Source: Monosporascus cannonballus (lineage: Eukaryota; Ascomycota; Sordariomycetes; Xylariales). From it: DNA of 27,651 nucleotides. Below the pieces are notes generated by a model. It searched no databases. It saw only the letters and a program-made list of their open reading frames with translations, and was not told where the DNA came from. Both the position numbers and the translations under genes were made by a program. Location of the stretch: the NCBI GenBank assembly GCA_004154925.1, contig QJNS01000474.1, forward strand, positions 1-27,651, in the 5' to 3' direction. Below are positions 1 to 9,761 of this stretch, piece after piece (position 1 is the first letter of the stretch; every line of letters begins with the position of its first letter).

Positions 1-23
1 CCCCCCCCCCCCCCCCCCCCCCC
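1..23. repeat. Poly-C contig terminus
   Basis: The sequence opens with 23 uninterrupted C followed by a GC-rich junction. Together with the poly-G at the other end and the homopolymers around the N gap, this looks like a sequencing or assembly artefact at a contig edge and not fungal sequence. Confidence 0.8.
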
Positions 24-389
24 GCCCGGGGCAGATATGTACTTAGGTACCTGCAGCAACAGGGGGTTATCCGATGCAGCGCAAAGAGTGCGCGTACATA
101 GTAAGACACTCAAATACATACATATACATATATACATACTAGCTTTGCATTACGAGGGCTAGCCTCGGTTCTCACTCAGTGTCTTATAACATCGGGTTGC
201 AAAAAAAAAACAAAAAAAAAAAAAAAAACGACGAAGATATATTGATGAGTTCAGAAGAGACGAATATACCGTCGGTGCGAGGTAGCAGAGTTCCCCACGC
301 TTTCGGTACCGTAGAGGGGTCGTGTGCCTGGACAATACTCTTCTTCAACCTAGGCTTCCGGTGCCTCCACCTAGCCGAGTATCACGAGG
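24..389. other. Upstream region of the KPWE-domain gene
   Basis: No gene is supported here. It contains a TTAGGTACCT motif near 42, short TACATA repeats at 113-138 and an A-rich tract at 201-228 broken by a single C. It presumably holds the promoter and 5' leader of the gene that starts at 390. An open frame beginning near 179 is driven by the A tract and is not credited. Confidence 0.5.
201..228. repeat. A-rich homopolymer tract
   Basis: Ten A, one C, then seventeen A, lying about 160 bp upstream of the predicted start codon at 390. It could be a nucleosome-excluding promoter tract; its exact length is uncertain because homopolymers are poorly resolved in this assembly. Confidence 0.8.
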
Positions 390-1291
390 ATGGCGGCGAA
401 CCCCGACCAGCCCCCAACGCCCCAGGAGACGACGGCCGGTCCCGAGCAGTCTTCCGCCGCCGACAGCACGGGCGCCTTGTACCGGGCCTTCGACTCCTAT
501 CCTTGGCAGAAAGACCGAGTGTTCACTGTAAGTCGCATACGGAACTTCCTGTCATGCTAGCCAAGTTACCTCTCTACGCAAAGCTACTTACACTGGAACC
601 GCAAGACGCAACTGTTAGCGGCGCTTCATAGCTGCGGTCCCGCCGATGGGCCGAGTCTCTCCGAGATCGCCCTCCAGGCCCGGATCCGCAGATTCGAGGA
701 GCAGACGAAGGTCCACGTCGATGCCGATTCGTATCGGCAATGGCGGGCCGAGACCAATGCGCTATCGCCTAGACTCGTGCCCGAGGAGACGGTCGTAGAA
801 GAGGCAATAGCTGTCGTGAGTTAAGCCTACCTAGAATTTGACAATGTTTCGCCGCTTACTTAAACCCTCCCCCCCCCCAGCCCAACCCGGAAGAAAGGAG
901 ACTCGCTCACCTCCTCGTAGAACTCGGCGATGCTCTTGGTACACTTTCTCTGCAGTACCAACATGGCGACCCGGGATCACAGCCGATCGGGGAGGATGCA
1001 TCCCTACCAAGCTGGCAGACGGCTGCCCCGAAGGCGGACCTCTATATTCAAAAAGAGGCGTCTCGTGCGGATCCGGACAAGGAGCCCTATCCGAAGAAGT
1101 TCGAGGAGATCATCGAGTTCTTACAGACGGGGAAGGAAATCCCGGGCATCCGGAAGATTCCCGACACGGTCATAGAAGATCCTGCCATTTCAGCCCAAGG
1201 GCGCCTCAAGGCACCGCCGAAACCTTGGGAGATCGGGAGAGCCCCTAACGTGGATGTTCCGACGCCAGTCGCTAGAGAAGGAGGGGAATAG
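390..1291 (+). CDS. KPWE-motif, PEX14-like peroxisomal membrane protein
   Basis: Three exons (390-527, 606-815, 881-1291) give 252 residues. Introns of 78 and 65 nt have GTAAGT and GTGAGT donors, and all joins are phase 0. The N-terminal part (about 28-95) is helical and fits the helix-turn-helix region of fungal PEX14-like proteins (LYRAFDSYPW near 30). The C-terminal part has the family's FEEIIEFLQTGKEIPGI block (190-206) and an APPKPWE motif (227-233), the signature that names the KPWE domain. Family knowledge places such proteins at the peroxisomal membrane; a role in import or docking is inferred. No membrane span is evident. The alternative start in exon 3 (838) is a shadow. The first 3' splice site (605) is the least certain: it was chosen because it is the acceptor I found that keeps phase 0 without a stop. 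An Atg37-like gene lies 3.1 kb downstream. Confidence 0.78.
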
Positions 1292-1425
1292 ATATTTTGG
1301 AAACACGCTGTAGTTTTCTCCCATTAATCCTTCGCGAACAACCTATCGCCCTATGTACGCGTGATTATTCGCGAGTCAGCCTTAAAAGGCAATGATACAT
1401 GATACTACACGCAACGATTCTTTTC

Positions 1426-2372
1426 TCAATCAATATCCATCGGCTCGCCAGCTGCGTCAGTGTCCGGGTTATTAGCAAGCGGCGCCATGGCACTCAGGCT
1501 CTCTCTAACCTCGTCGGCGGCCACCTTTCTCCTCATATCCTTCACGTACGGGACCTGCTCGGCGTAACCCTCGAGGTTCTGCATGGCGAGATATACGACG
1601 TCGAGCGACCTGACCTTGCAGTAGTCGCGCGGCGGGGTCCTGAAGGGGACGGCGTTCCGGAACTCGAGGTGGTGGCGCGTGATGTTGCCCACCTCGAAGC
1701 GGGACTGGTCGCCCTGGTCCAGCTCCCGGAAGCGCTCCGCCTCCTCCACCGCCCTCCGCTGCACCTGCACTACCTCCTCGTAGTCGAGGTGCTTGTAGTC
1801 CGGGGGGAACAGTACGAGCCCCGGGGCCTGCAGGTGGTCGAGGACCTTCTCCTCCCCCTCCTCCGATACCACGGACAGCCTGTCTCTCAGCTCGACCGGC
1901 ACGTCTTTCATCTTCTTCCTGACCTCCTGGTGCACTGCAACATCCCGAGTCAGCAGTGTCGCCCTGGATAGATAATTAGGCAAATAATCGAGGGATATGA
2001 GACATATTTCGGGAAGCTATTAACCCCTGAGAATCTCCATTCGGAAACTCGTGCTCTTTCACTGGGAAGAGGAAGGGAAGGAAATAAGCTCCAGAAACTT
2101 TGCTTACAGCGGTTCTTCTCCCTCACGACCAGGCTAAACATGTTCTCCTGGACCGCCTTCGCGTGGCTGTCTATTCCGGCCAGCGCCACCTCGAGGCGCG
2201 CGGTGGCGGTGGGCGCCAGCGGCGGGGGCGGCTGCGTGAAGTCCTCCTGCGCCTCGACGAACATGGCCGGCGTGAACGTGGTGAGAGGGAGGGCCTCTTC
2301 CGGATCGCCCTGCTGCCTTTGAGGAGCGGGAGAACCGTCAGCGCCATCGGCGGCGGGACTGGGTTCCGCCAT
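1426..2372 (-). CDS. Conserved-looking hypothetical protein, function not recognised
   Basis: Two exons (2372-2108 and 1934-1426, minus) encode 257 residues. The 173-nt intron has a GTAAGC donor, a CTGAC branch site and a TTGCAG acceptor, and the phase-1 junction joins cleanly. The N-terminus (1-45) is rich in Pro, Ala, Gln and Glu and probably disordered. Residues about 60-190 are charged and helical, with heptad-like stretches around the EVVQVQRRAVEEAERFRELD segment. The C-terminus is acidic and ends MDID. There is no signal peptide, membrane span or catalytic motif that I can name. It converges tail to tail with the KPWE gene, with 134 bp between stop codons. Codon use resembles its neighbours, so I believe it is a real gene, but I assign no function. 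Confidence 0.72.
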
Positions 2373-4440
2373 GGTGACCTTGCGGAGTTGAGATGGCTGC
2401 CGAGGGGGTCTCTAATCCCGTGGCAGGAAACTCATCTTGCTACGGCGAGGAAGCGGCGAGCTTGGTCGTTGATCTGAATGGATACGCTCTCTTTTCTTCT
2501 TCCTCTTCCTCTTCTTCTTCTTCTTCTTCTTCAGTGCCAGGCAACTTAGTGAGACCGGGAGTGCCAAACTTAGTCAACCAATATGGTTGGGTGCGACTGA
2601 TGTGTTCCTTGAATGATGTGAAATCCGGTAGCTGAATGTTGGCGTGTCCCAGCTTAGAACGGCGGAAGTGTTCCTGTGGGAGATTATTCAACCTGATTTG
2701 TGGCGTGAGAAGTATGGATATAGCCGGTCGCTCTGAATTAGTGGTAGTCGCGGTGACCGACCAGGTGGGAGTTGCAGTTGGGAAAGTTCCGTTTCACAGT
2801 GTCAATGCTTCCTTCGTGATGATCAGCTACAAGTGAGTAATTTCCACGGCCCGGTCCAGCGCATTGACCAATCAGAAGCACCCGTGGACCGTCTGATCGT
2901 GAGTGCTACGATCTCTACGCGTAAAATTGTGAGCGGGAAGGAGAGACGGTACATGGAATGGGAATCGGATAACAATTTACGATTTTGACTTTGAACCTAA
3001 CAAATAAACCACCTTTTGCAAGATCTAATGGAAGGATGTCCATACAAGAAGAATCTATTCTCTGAGACTGGCTGCATTGGCATTGCGAGGTGGAAAGGCC
3101 ACACACGCATCAAGAATCCAAAGCCTAATTACCGTGGAATAACGGGCTCCTTTTGGATGAACTCCAATCCGGAAAGTCTATCTAAATATTCAAAGCTCTA
3201 ATCTGATCCGTCACGGACTATTATGATATGATCATCCGTAAGGACCATCCCGATCTCATCCTATCATCCCTGCGCACCGCCGATTCTAAGACGGAGCTTA
3301 ATCATACAAGTATCGGCAAGCAGGCCCACCAGCTTCTCTTGCTCATTGTTTGCACACGCATCGAATGCCCGGGTAATTCAAGCGCCTATGACCGACTGCT
3401 CATCGCGGTCATCCTGGCCGGACCTCTGCTTGCTCGGAGATACCTTCGTGGATAATGATGGATGCCGGAGAGTCCGATATTTAGAGGGAGCGCCTCAAGT
3501 GGGGAAGCCATAAGGATTGCCGGATTCTGGCCATCGCTGAATTAAACGGGCGTTGGGTGGATCTGCTGCTCGGCGCAGGCAGTGCGGAAACCGCTGCCCA
3601 CTCAGCATTCGCCGGCTATGCAATATTTTTGGACTCGGGCTCTGAATCGCCTCGTATCGGCGGCAATTGGGAGTCATTACTTCCCAGTAATAGCATATCG
3701 CAGCTGCAGTCGACTCTGCGGACGTATTACATAAGTGCTCTAGAAACGGTGCTCCCGAGTAACCCGTAGGGGCAGCGCCTGAAGACACACCGAAGAGATA
3801 AAGTCCGGGCACCATAGTACAGGCCGTCGCTGTGATGGTATGCAAAACACAGAGCTGTGCAGCACAGCCATGTCCCGTCTTCCTGTCTCTGATCTATAAG
3901 ACAAACTATGCCAAGTATCGAGATTCATAGTAAACAAGCCCTCCTATAGTTCATAATGATCGTTCTAAGAGGTTATTCGGCATTTTGATCTCATTCAAGA
4001 GTACGTTGGCCGCTGCTGAAAATCGTAAAGCCGGATGAAGAACACCTTTCGGGCCCTCAAGCCGCGGCCCCAGCACGTCGAGGGTGGAGTTGTGCTGGTC
4101 CTACCCCTTAGGTTCCTGCTACTCACGTAGAGTCCATAATGTGGAGTCAGACAGTTGCTACCCAGCTTAAAGTCGAGGGTCGCCGTGGAGTGGCGTGGCC
4201 GTTCGTGGTAGCCGCCAAATTAAATGCTCCTGATGAAGAACATGTGCGGACTAGACGACTTCCACGGGGCGCCATAAGGACCCCGTCCGTTGGGGGGGCG
4301 GCGTAAGGCAGGGAGTGGGTAGGTGAGCAGTTGCCTGGCACCCCATCTTAGCCGCGCTGCCGATGATACTGATTCGGGATTCAGGCATTGAGGAGAAGGA
4401 CGGGGGAGCCTTGAAAGGCAAGCGAACGTCCTAGGCGCTG
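2373..4440. other. 2-kb intergenic region without a supported gene
   Basis: Every frame is broken by stops within about 120 codons and none has splice-linked continuity. It holds a TTC/GAA microsatellite (2488-2532), a CCAAT pentamer near 2868, and a short inverted repeat CCAGCAC...GTGCTGG around 4070-4099. It separates the promoter of the 2372 gene from the 3' end of the Atg37-like gene. I see no transposon ends. Confidence 0.5.
2488..2532. repeat. TTC/GAA trinucleotide microsatellite
   Basis: An imperfect then perfect TTC run with a strong pyrimidine/purine strand bias. It lies about 120 bp upstream of the start codon at 2372 and is a likely length-variable promoter tract. The glutamate-rich peptide it encodes on the minus strand is not a gene. 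Confidence 0.85.
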
Positions 4441-5610
4441 TCACCTCGACGGAAGCACGTTTCTTGCATACTCCCGTCCCAGTCGTAATATCGCCCTGAC
4501 CTGGTCTTCTAACCGCCTGTCCTTGCGCCACCGCATCCACAGCAGTATAACGCAGAGGATGACGAGATCGACCGCCAGGTGCTTCGCTACCAGCCGGAAG
4601 ACCCAGCCGACCCGTGTAGAGATGCTGCGCTCCTTCTTCGACCTCCACTCGCGGCCTGTCGTGATCTGTTCCCGGAGGGCCGCGATCTCGGCGGACAGCC
4701 TGACGAGAGCGCGCTCGACCTTCCTGGACCACTTGTCTCCCTTCTTGACGTATTCGCCGTCGCCGTCGTCCTCTTCCTCGTCATCGTCCTGCTGTTCCCT
4801 GAATTCCTGCTCGGCCGCGTCGTCCTCGCTCTTCGGGCTCAGGACTTTCATTGGGGGCTGCTGAAACTGTTGCTGGCGCGCTTTCGGCGAGGACTCGGAC
4901 GTCGAGGTGCTGTTGTTCTTGATCTGGTTCCAGACAAACTCAAGCTCGCTAACGAGCTCCTGTGAATCTCTAAGCCCTGTCGTCAGTCACGCCGTCCTCC
5001 CCGTTGCACTTCTGTAACATCCGGAGTCCCGGGGAGCTGGATTTGGGGGGTTATCAGTCGAACTCACGGTGTGGTCGCGAAGCGGTGCATCGTCTCGATC
5101 AGCGCCTCGATGTACCTCCTCTTTGCCTCGGTGCGGCTCAGCCCGCTCTGCGCGTTCCACGCATCCCACTTGTCCTTCTCGCGCTGCAGCTCGTTTGCGT
5201 CGATGCCGGGCCCCGCGGTCGGGCGCTCCATGACCCCGTCCACGTCCCCCTCCATCGCCTGCTTGTAGAGCCCATAGAGTCGCAGGCGGTCTTGCGGCGG
5301 TGGTCGCGCGGCGCCGGTCTTCGGGATCTTCTTCACGGTGTTCAGCGCGTGCACGAACACGCGGTCTGTGCGCTAGTTAGAATTCACACGAGCAACTCTG
5401 ATGTGAGATCGAGAAATTGGCTGGTGAGCTGGACGGCGAAAGGGGGAGGGAATCAATTGGAATGTTGTGTTATGTATGTTATGTTGGGTTGGTTCGACCA
5501 ACACCTTCACTCCCGCCCCGTGGCGGTGGTGGTGGTGGTGGTGCTGGGCGCTACGGAATAGATAGGGACCACGTTCGGGCAGGGACTAACGTACCAACCG
5601 AGTCAGCCAT
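4441..5610 (-). CDS. ATG37: Atg37/ACBD5-like acyl-CoA-binding membrane protein
   Basis: Three exons (5610-5595, 5365-5068, 4969-4441) give 280 residues. The first exon encodes only MADSV plus one base. Residues 5-103 form an acyl-CoA-binding domain: Tyr36, the YKQAMEGD block (39-46), KWDAWN (71-76) and Tyr90 match ligand-contact positions of the family. Then follow a low-complexity acidic linker (about 152-177), a short coiled coil (189-210) and one membrane span (234-252) with a basic 28-residue tail. An N-terminal ACBP domain with a C-terminal anchor is the layout of Atg37/ACBD5, a peroxisomal membrane protein needed for pexophagy in yeasts. The 98-nt intron 2 is spliced to CTTAG at 4970, because the other nearby acceptors give a stop or the wrong frame. 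The gene symbol is by analogy; localisation is inferred. Confidence 0.83.
5522..5543. repeat. GGT/ACC trinucleotide run inside intron 1 of the Atg37-like gene
   Basis: About seven tandem GGT units lie in the 229-nt first intron (5366-5594). It is a simple repeat, likely length-polymorphic, with no coding role. Confidence 0.8.
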
Positions 5611-6678
5611 CTGAAATGACTTCTCATCTGTACTTCGCAGAGCCCTTCGTTTGGCGCTTACTCCGCAGCCTCCTAAGACCTGCCCGGGCCAGGACGTAGG
5701 TTCGCTTGGGCAGCTATGGCTATGGCCGCCGGCACGTCAAACGATCGCAGAAAATCAGGAAGCGCCGGACCTCGTCTACCTACACCAAAGTCACCGAACC
5801 GAGAACAATTGACACCCAAAAACGTAGTCCATGTAAATGCTGACAATAAATACTAAGGAAAATTACATATAAGACGCGAAATATAGGGGCATCGTTAGTT
5901 TAATTATCGAGGAGGCAGTTAAGTGAACAAGGTTGAAATGACGATGTTGGATCTACTATGGTATACACAGAGAGTTGGGTGACATGTCAACCCGAAAAGG
6001 TGGTGTGCCAACATTGCAAATGAAGATGTGCCTCGGTGTAAGCCGCCTGCGCGTCACCCAAGCCGGCTCGCGTGCTTCCAGGTACAGTTGTCAGTACCTT
6101 GGAGCTATTGCGCTAGGTACAGTTGGTACGCTGATAGCCGAACACCCATGTAAGGTACCACCCATCCAGGACTACGCCTTGCATGTGATGTGCATAGTAC
6201 ATCGTAGACTCACTTTCGTGAAAAAACCCCCACATACTCGCATTGTTGAAATAAATGATCCCTTGGAGGCGCCATGCCAGGTGTGACTGTGATAGTCGGG
6301 GCCTCAATCCGGCCTACCTACATATGAATCTCGTCAATAGTGAAGGCAATCATCTCGCTTGTAGGCAAAGGAAAACCGTTTAATAGCCCAGTGAGATGAT
6401 AGTAACAGCATTTCCCCGTAAACCAGTTAGTTCAGCGAATTTAAGACATGTTACGTAGGTCTGTAGAGACCATGCAGTGGTATGCAGGAGTTAAAAATAA
6501 AATACAAATTGAATAATCCATATCCGACCAAGAAGGATACTTGGTTATTATATGTGAAAATGAAAACCTGCGATTATTCGATTTTATCAAAAGTAATATA
6601 TGAAATATATGAAGACAATAATAGCGGTACATGAAAACTACTACCTAGGTAAGCAATGCCCCCCTCCCCCCTCCCCCC
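5611..6678. other. Intergenic region without a supported gene
   Basis: This holds the promoter of the Atg37-like gene on the left and the 3' flank of the RNase III gene on the right. It is AT-rich from about 6480 to 6640. Several TAGGTAC/GGTACC motifs occur between 6080 and 6160. The frame at 5975-6286 has no recognisable protein character. A C-rich run (6659-6681) abuts the RNase III stop codon. Confidence 0.5.
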
Positions 6679-7950
6679 CTATTGACCGTTCTGCGCGTCC
6701 AACGCAGCTTGAAAGTCGCGCCTCCTAGCCTCGAACTTTTTTATCAACTTCTTGTTGTCCAATGCCCTCTGCGCTGCCTTAGCGCCCGCTTCCTTCTTCG
6801 ACAGGCCGTTTCCATAACCCAACTGGAGGTGAGTTTCGCCCCATCCATTTAGGTAAACTCCGACGGTGTACATCGGCAGACCCGAGTCCTTTGCCTTCTT
6901 GGGCTCGCCTAAGTCTTCGTAGACGATCTTGACATCTTTGCCTCCGATTGTCTTAGCCAGGACGACCTTGGGGTTCAAGTCCTGGTTAGCATTTCCGGCG
7001 TTGCTGCTGTCGCCATTCTCGACTGCATGCGGGACTCCCGTCGCCTGAGATTTGTATTCGTTTCGAATTTCTTTTGATAGAGATCTGGCCCAGAGTGCCT
7101 TCAACCACGTCACAACTCGAGGCAAACCATCCGGATCGCCCAGGATAGCCGCCGCAACATAGGCCTCGAAAATGTCGCCCAACACCTTCTTCCTCTTTTC
7201 CCGGGATGCTTGAGAACCGCCGACTCTACCTTGAAGGTCAAATTCGGCTGGAAATCTTGCTCTCATATTTAGGCCATACTCTGTTGTATACGTCGATAGA
7301 GTATCGTTCTTGACAAGCTTCTCCCGTAGCTGGGCGGACCGTCCTGTGGCTAAATTTGGGAACGTCTGGAATATGAAAGCCGAGGATATCAGATATAGAT
7401 ACGCATCTCCGATCCACTCAAGACGCTCGTAACTCATATCCGTAGGCCTAGCCACCTTGCCGGAATGAGTGAGAGCTGCCTGTTCGAGGACAGGATCCAA
7501 GACGGGCGGTAGCGGTGGTAAACCGCCAGACGGTATGTCCTGCGGTGTCCATCGCGTGAGAGTAGCGGGGGGAGGTACAGGCAGACCTGCAGGCAAGGTA
7601 GGGACAATATCCCGGCTGTTCCCTAGTCTTCTGGATTTCTGAGATGGAACGGTCTCTTGATTCGCCGATTCGATCTGCGAAAAATTAATGATTTTTCTGG
7701 AGGTACACGAGAAGGTTCCATGAAGACTCACTTCAGCCTCGCCTAACAACCGAGTAGTTGCTTGGATTCTTTGGTTGTGACGCTTGAGGACCGAGAGTAC
7801 ATTACTTCCCTGGCCGGAGTTCGTGCAAAAGGCTTCGAGATCATACTTCAAAGCTTGCGCGGCTCTCAGCAGCTCATCTGCGTGTTCGAGGACCTGTGAG
7901 ACGGACTCCGAATCCTGGGCGGAGAACTCGGTAAATGAACGCTTCGACAT
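6679..7950 (-). CDS. Ribonuclease III (Rnt1/Pac1-like) with C-terminal dsRBD
   Basis: The open frame from ATG at 7950 encodes 423 residues; an upstream in-frame GTG at 7959 is not used as a start in fungi. The RNase III signature YERLEWIGDAYL (174-185) supplies Glu175, Glu178 and Asp182, and GDIFEAY supplies Asp259 and Glu262, so the Mg2+-binding catalytic set is intact. A double-stranded RNA-binding domain spans about 327-399, with a GLSKKEAGAKAAQRAL helix near its end. One RNase III domain plus one dsRBD is the Rnt1/Pac1 layout, which processes pre-rRNA, snRNA and snoRNA precursors in the nucleus; it is not Dicer. A stop-free 57-nt segment (7731-7675) has full splice signals and is probably an intron; the spliced protein would be 404 residues. 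Confidence 0.9.
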   Translation of the reverse strand: MSKRSFTEFSAQDSESVSQVLEHADELLRAAQALKYDLEAFCTNSGQGSNVLSVLKRHNQRIQATTRLLGEAEVSLHGTFSCTSRKIINFSQIESANQETVPSQKSRRLGNSRDIVPTLPAGLPVPPPATLTRWTPQDIPSGGLPPLPPVLDPVLEQAALTHSGKVARPTDMSYERLEWIGDAYLYLISSAFIFQTFPNLATGRSAQLREKLVKNDTLSTYTTEYGLNMRARFPAEFDLQGRVGGSQASREKRKKVLGDIFEAYVAAAILGDPDGLPRVVTWLKALWARSLSKEIRNEYKSQATGVPHAVENGDSSNAGNANQDLNPKVVLAKTIGGKDVKIVYEDLGEPKKAKDSGLPMYTVGVYLNGWGETHLQLGYGNGLSKKEAGAKAAQRALDNKKLIKKFEARRRDFQAALDAQNGQ

Positions 7951-8662
7951 GTCGACCACGGTGGGCAGTAAGTCGAACAGGGAAGAATAAGTCCCCAGCT
8001 CAACAAAACATGCACAGCTAGATTATTCTTTTCTTTATTTGGCGTAGAGCCGCGCGCCTTCAGCATATAATAGGAATGTGTTCTGGTGTAGAAACATAAG
8101 TCCTTAATTATTCGTGTTGGATCACGAACGCCTGTGCTTAGATAGAGAATCTTTAACATTGACCATGTACAGCATCCGATTAACACTGTGGACGTTGAAG
8201 AGGACCCACTCGGTTAAACCTGTCATATTTCGAACCAGTTCGACTCACCCGACCGAATCGTTAATTGACCGGAGCTAAACCCTCTTTGGCAACCCCACAG
8301 CTAATAACTTTGCGCCGTCGTAAATTAACCACAATTAGCAACAAGGGTGGTATTTAACCTTTAACACATAGGTACCTTTAATCCAACCACTTACCCCCTG
8401 CTGTTTTAGTTAGGGTTAGGTTCGGGGGGTTCGGGCGACCGGGAAGAGGGTCCCCCATTCAGGGATATAACCATGATATAGAAAGCGGTGTCGGCAGTGG
8501 TGTTATAAAAATGTACCAGCCCTGTTCCGCCATGCACTTAATCAATGTGGGGGGAATGAGAATCCGTTGTGGGGTTACCGAAAAGCGTTTAGTTCTGGTC
8601 GATTAACGATTCGGGCAGTTGAGTCTAACTGGGGCGTCTTATTTCTCTAGTTCTCAGCCAGT
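7951..8662. other. Upstream region of RNase III, left flank of the transposon relic
   Basis: No coding frame is supported. It contains the RNase III promoter, and further left-to-right a TTAGGGTTAGG dimer of the fungal telomere unit (8410-8420), which is too short to be a telomere remnant, and G-rich stretches at 8425-8455. Confidence 0.5.
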
Positions 8663-8672
8663 CTCAGTGAAG
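8663..8672. repeat. Left target-site duplication, CTCAGTGAAG
   Basis: This 10-bp word is repeated exactly and in the same orientation at 9762-9771, immediately outside the paired terminal inverted repeats. The exact match and the position make it a good target-site duplication candidate. Confidence 0.75.
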
Positions 8673-8719
8673 GGGGATCGGAAAACACCACCTCCAGAGA
8701 TAAGCGCCACCACCTCCAA
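8673..8719. repeat. Left terminal inverted repeat (47 bp)
   Basis: This aligns without gaps to the reverse complement of 9715-9761: 39 of 47 bases match, and 35 of 37 over the inner part. It contains two copies of CCACCTCC; a weaker third, ACCACCTTC, lies further in at 8765. Confidence 0.8.
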
Positions 8720-9543
8720 CCCCTGTTTTGCATCGCTCTTCCCCATATTTTCTGGACCCTAAGTACCACCTTCAAAGCCTTGCAGGTGGTGCGTAAAATA
8801 TAATATGACAAAGGTAACAAAAACTTAAAGAAAAAATAATGAAAATAAGAGAAAATAAGAGTACAACTAAACTTAAATCTTACATCGAAATCTTGAATAT
8901 ATATATATAATATTATTCTAAATAATTTTAATACAATATAATAAAATAAATATTAATTATATATTTTATAATATATTAAAGTAATAACATATATATTTAA
9001 GTACTTTATAATATTATTTTATGTTTTGTATAATACCGTATAAGTCAATATTTAGTAAAAATATATATATAATTTTAATATAAAATATTAAAATAATATT
9101 TATAGAATAATAAAAGTGCGACGTTAACCACAATACTGAAAGATCAGCAGTTCTAAACTCCAATTGGTGTTTTGACATCCTAATCCACCTTATAAGGACG
9201 AGCTGTACATATTATCACAATAATATATATATTAAAATTAAATTTATGTTAATCCTTTTATTATATTATAAATACGATAAATTTATAATGATAAATATAG
9301 TAATATACATATTATTTATTTATTTATACTATTTTTATTAAAATATTACCATATAGTAAAATTTATTTAAAAATTGTTTAAAATATTATTAAAATTTATA
9401 ATTTTTTATATTTATATTTATATTTTTAATTTTAAAAATTAACTTGTAACGTAAATTTTTTCTGCTTATAAATTTTAAAATTCAGATTTAGGTACACCTT
9501 ATTTTTTACAATATTAAAATAATTTAAATTCAATTTATATATA

Positions 9544-9620
9544 ATTTAAGTTCGATTTAAGTTTGATCTAAGTTCGGTCTAAGTATAATTTAAGTTCGAT
9601 CTAGAACCAATCTAAGTACC
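9544..9620. repeat. 11-bp tandem array, unit ATTTAAGTTCG
   Basis: The TAAG core recurs at 9547, 9558, 9569, 9580, 9591 and 9613 (a decayed copy at 9602), an exact 11-bp period over seven units. It lies within the transposon relic, about 95 bp inside the right TIR. Divergence among units is mostly C/T and G/A, consistent with RIP decay of a subterminal repeat. Confidence 0.75.
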
Positions 9621-9714
9621 GTTTTACAGTGTCTTTTTAAATTTTTAAGTATACGTACATATCACGTGATTTTTAGCCATATCGGCAATTTGGAGGTGGT
9701 CCGATAGGAACAAA

Positions 9715-9761
9715 TTGGAGGTGGTGGCGCTAATCCCTGGAGGTGGTGTTTACCATGTGCC
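9715..9761. repeat. Right terminal inverted repeat (47 bp)
   Basis: The inverted partner of 8673-8719, with the GGAGGTGGT motif twice. The outermost ten bases are the least conserved between the ends (six of the eight mismatches). Confidence 0.8.

Larger units (their letters stand above)
8673..9761. mobile_element. Degenerate AT-rich DNA-transposon relic with TIRs
   Basis: A 1,089-bp unit bounded by 47-bp inverted repeats and a perfect 10-bp direct duplication. The body (about 8800-9660) is extremely AT-rich and full of TpA, as expected after repeat-induced point mutation, and holds no open frame of note. A subterminal 11-bp tandem array lies at 9544-9620, and extra GGAGGTGGT-type motifs lie at 8765-8790 and 9691-9700. 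A 10-bp duplication fits Mutator-like elements (usual range 8-11 bp). Without a transposase this superfamily call is inference; a hAT-type or non-autonomous element cannot be excluded. It sits 130 bp upstream of the mS33 start codon. Confidence 0.75.

Noticed and set aside
1399..1971. 190-residue plus-strand frame
   Set aside because: Exact antisense shadow of exon 2 of the 1426-2372 gene, whose splice signals and composition support the minus strand.
2440..2691. Minus-strand frame with a long glutamate run
   Set aside because: Only the translation of the GAA microsatellite.
4579..4965. 128-residue plus-strand frame rich in Leu and Val
   Set aside because: Antisense of the Atg37-like last exon; its hydrophobicity mirrors the acidic linker codons.
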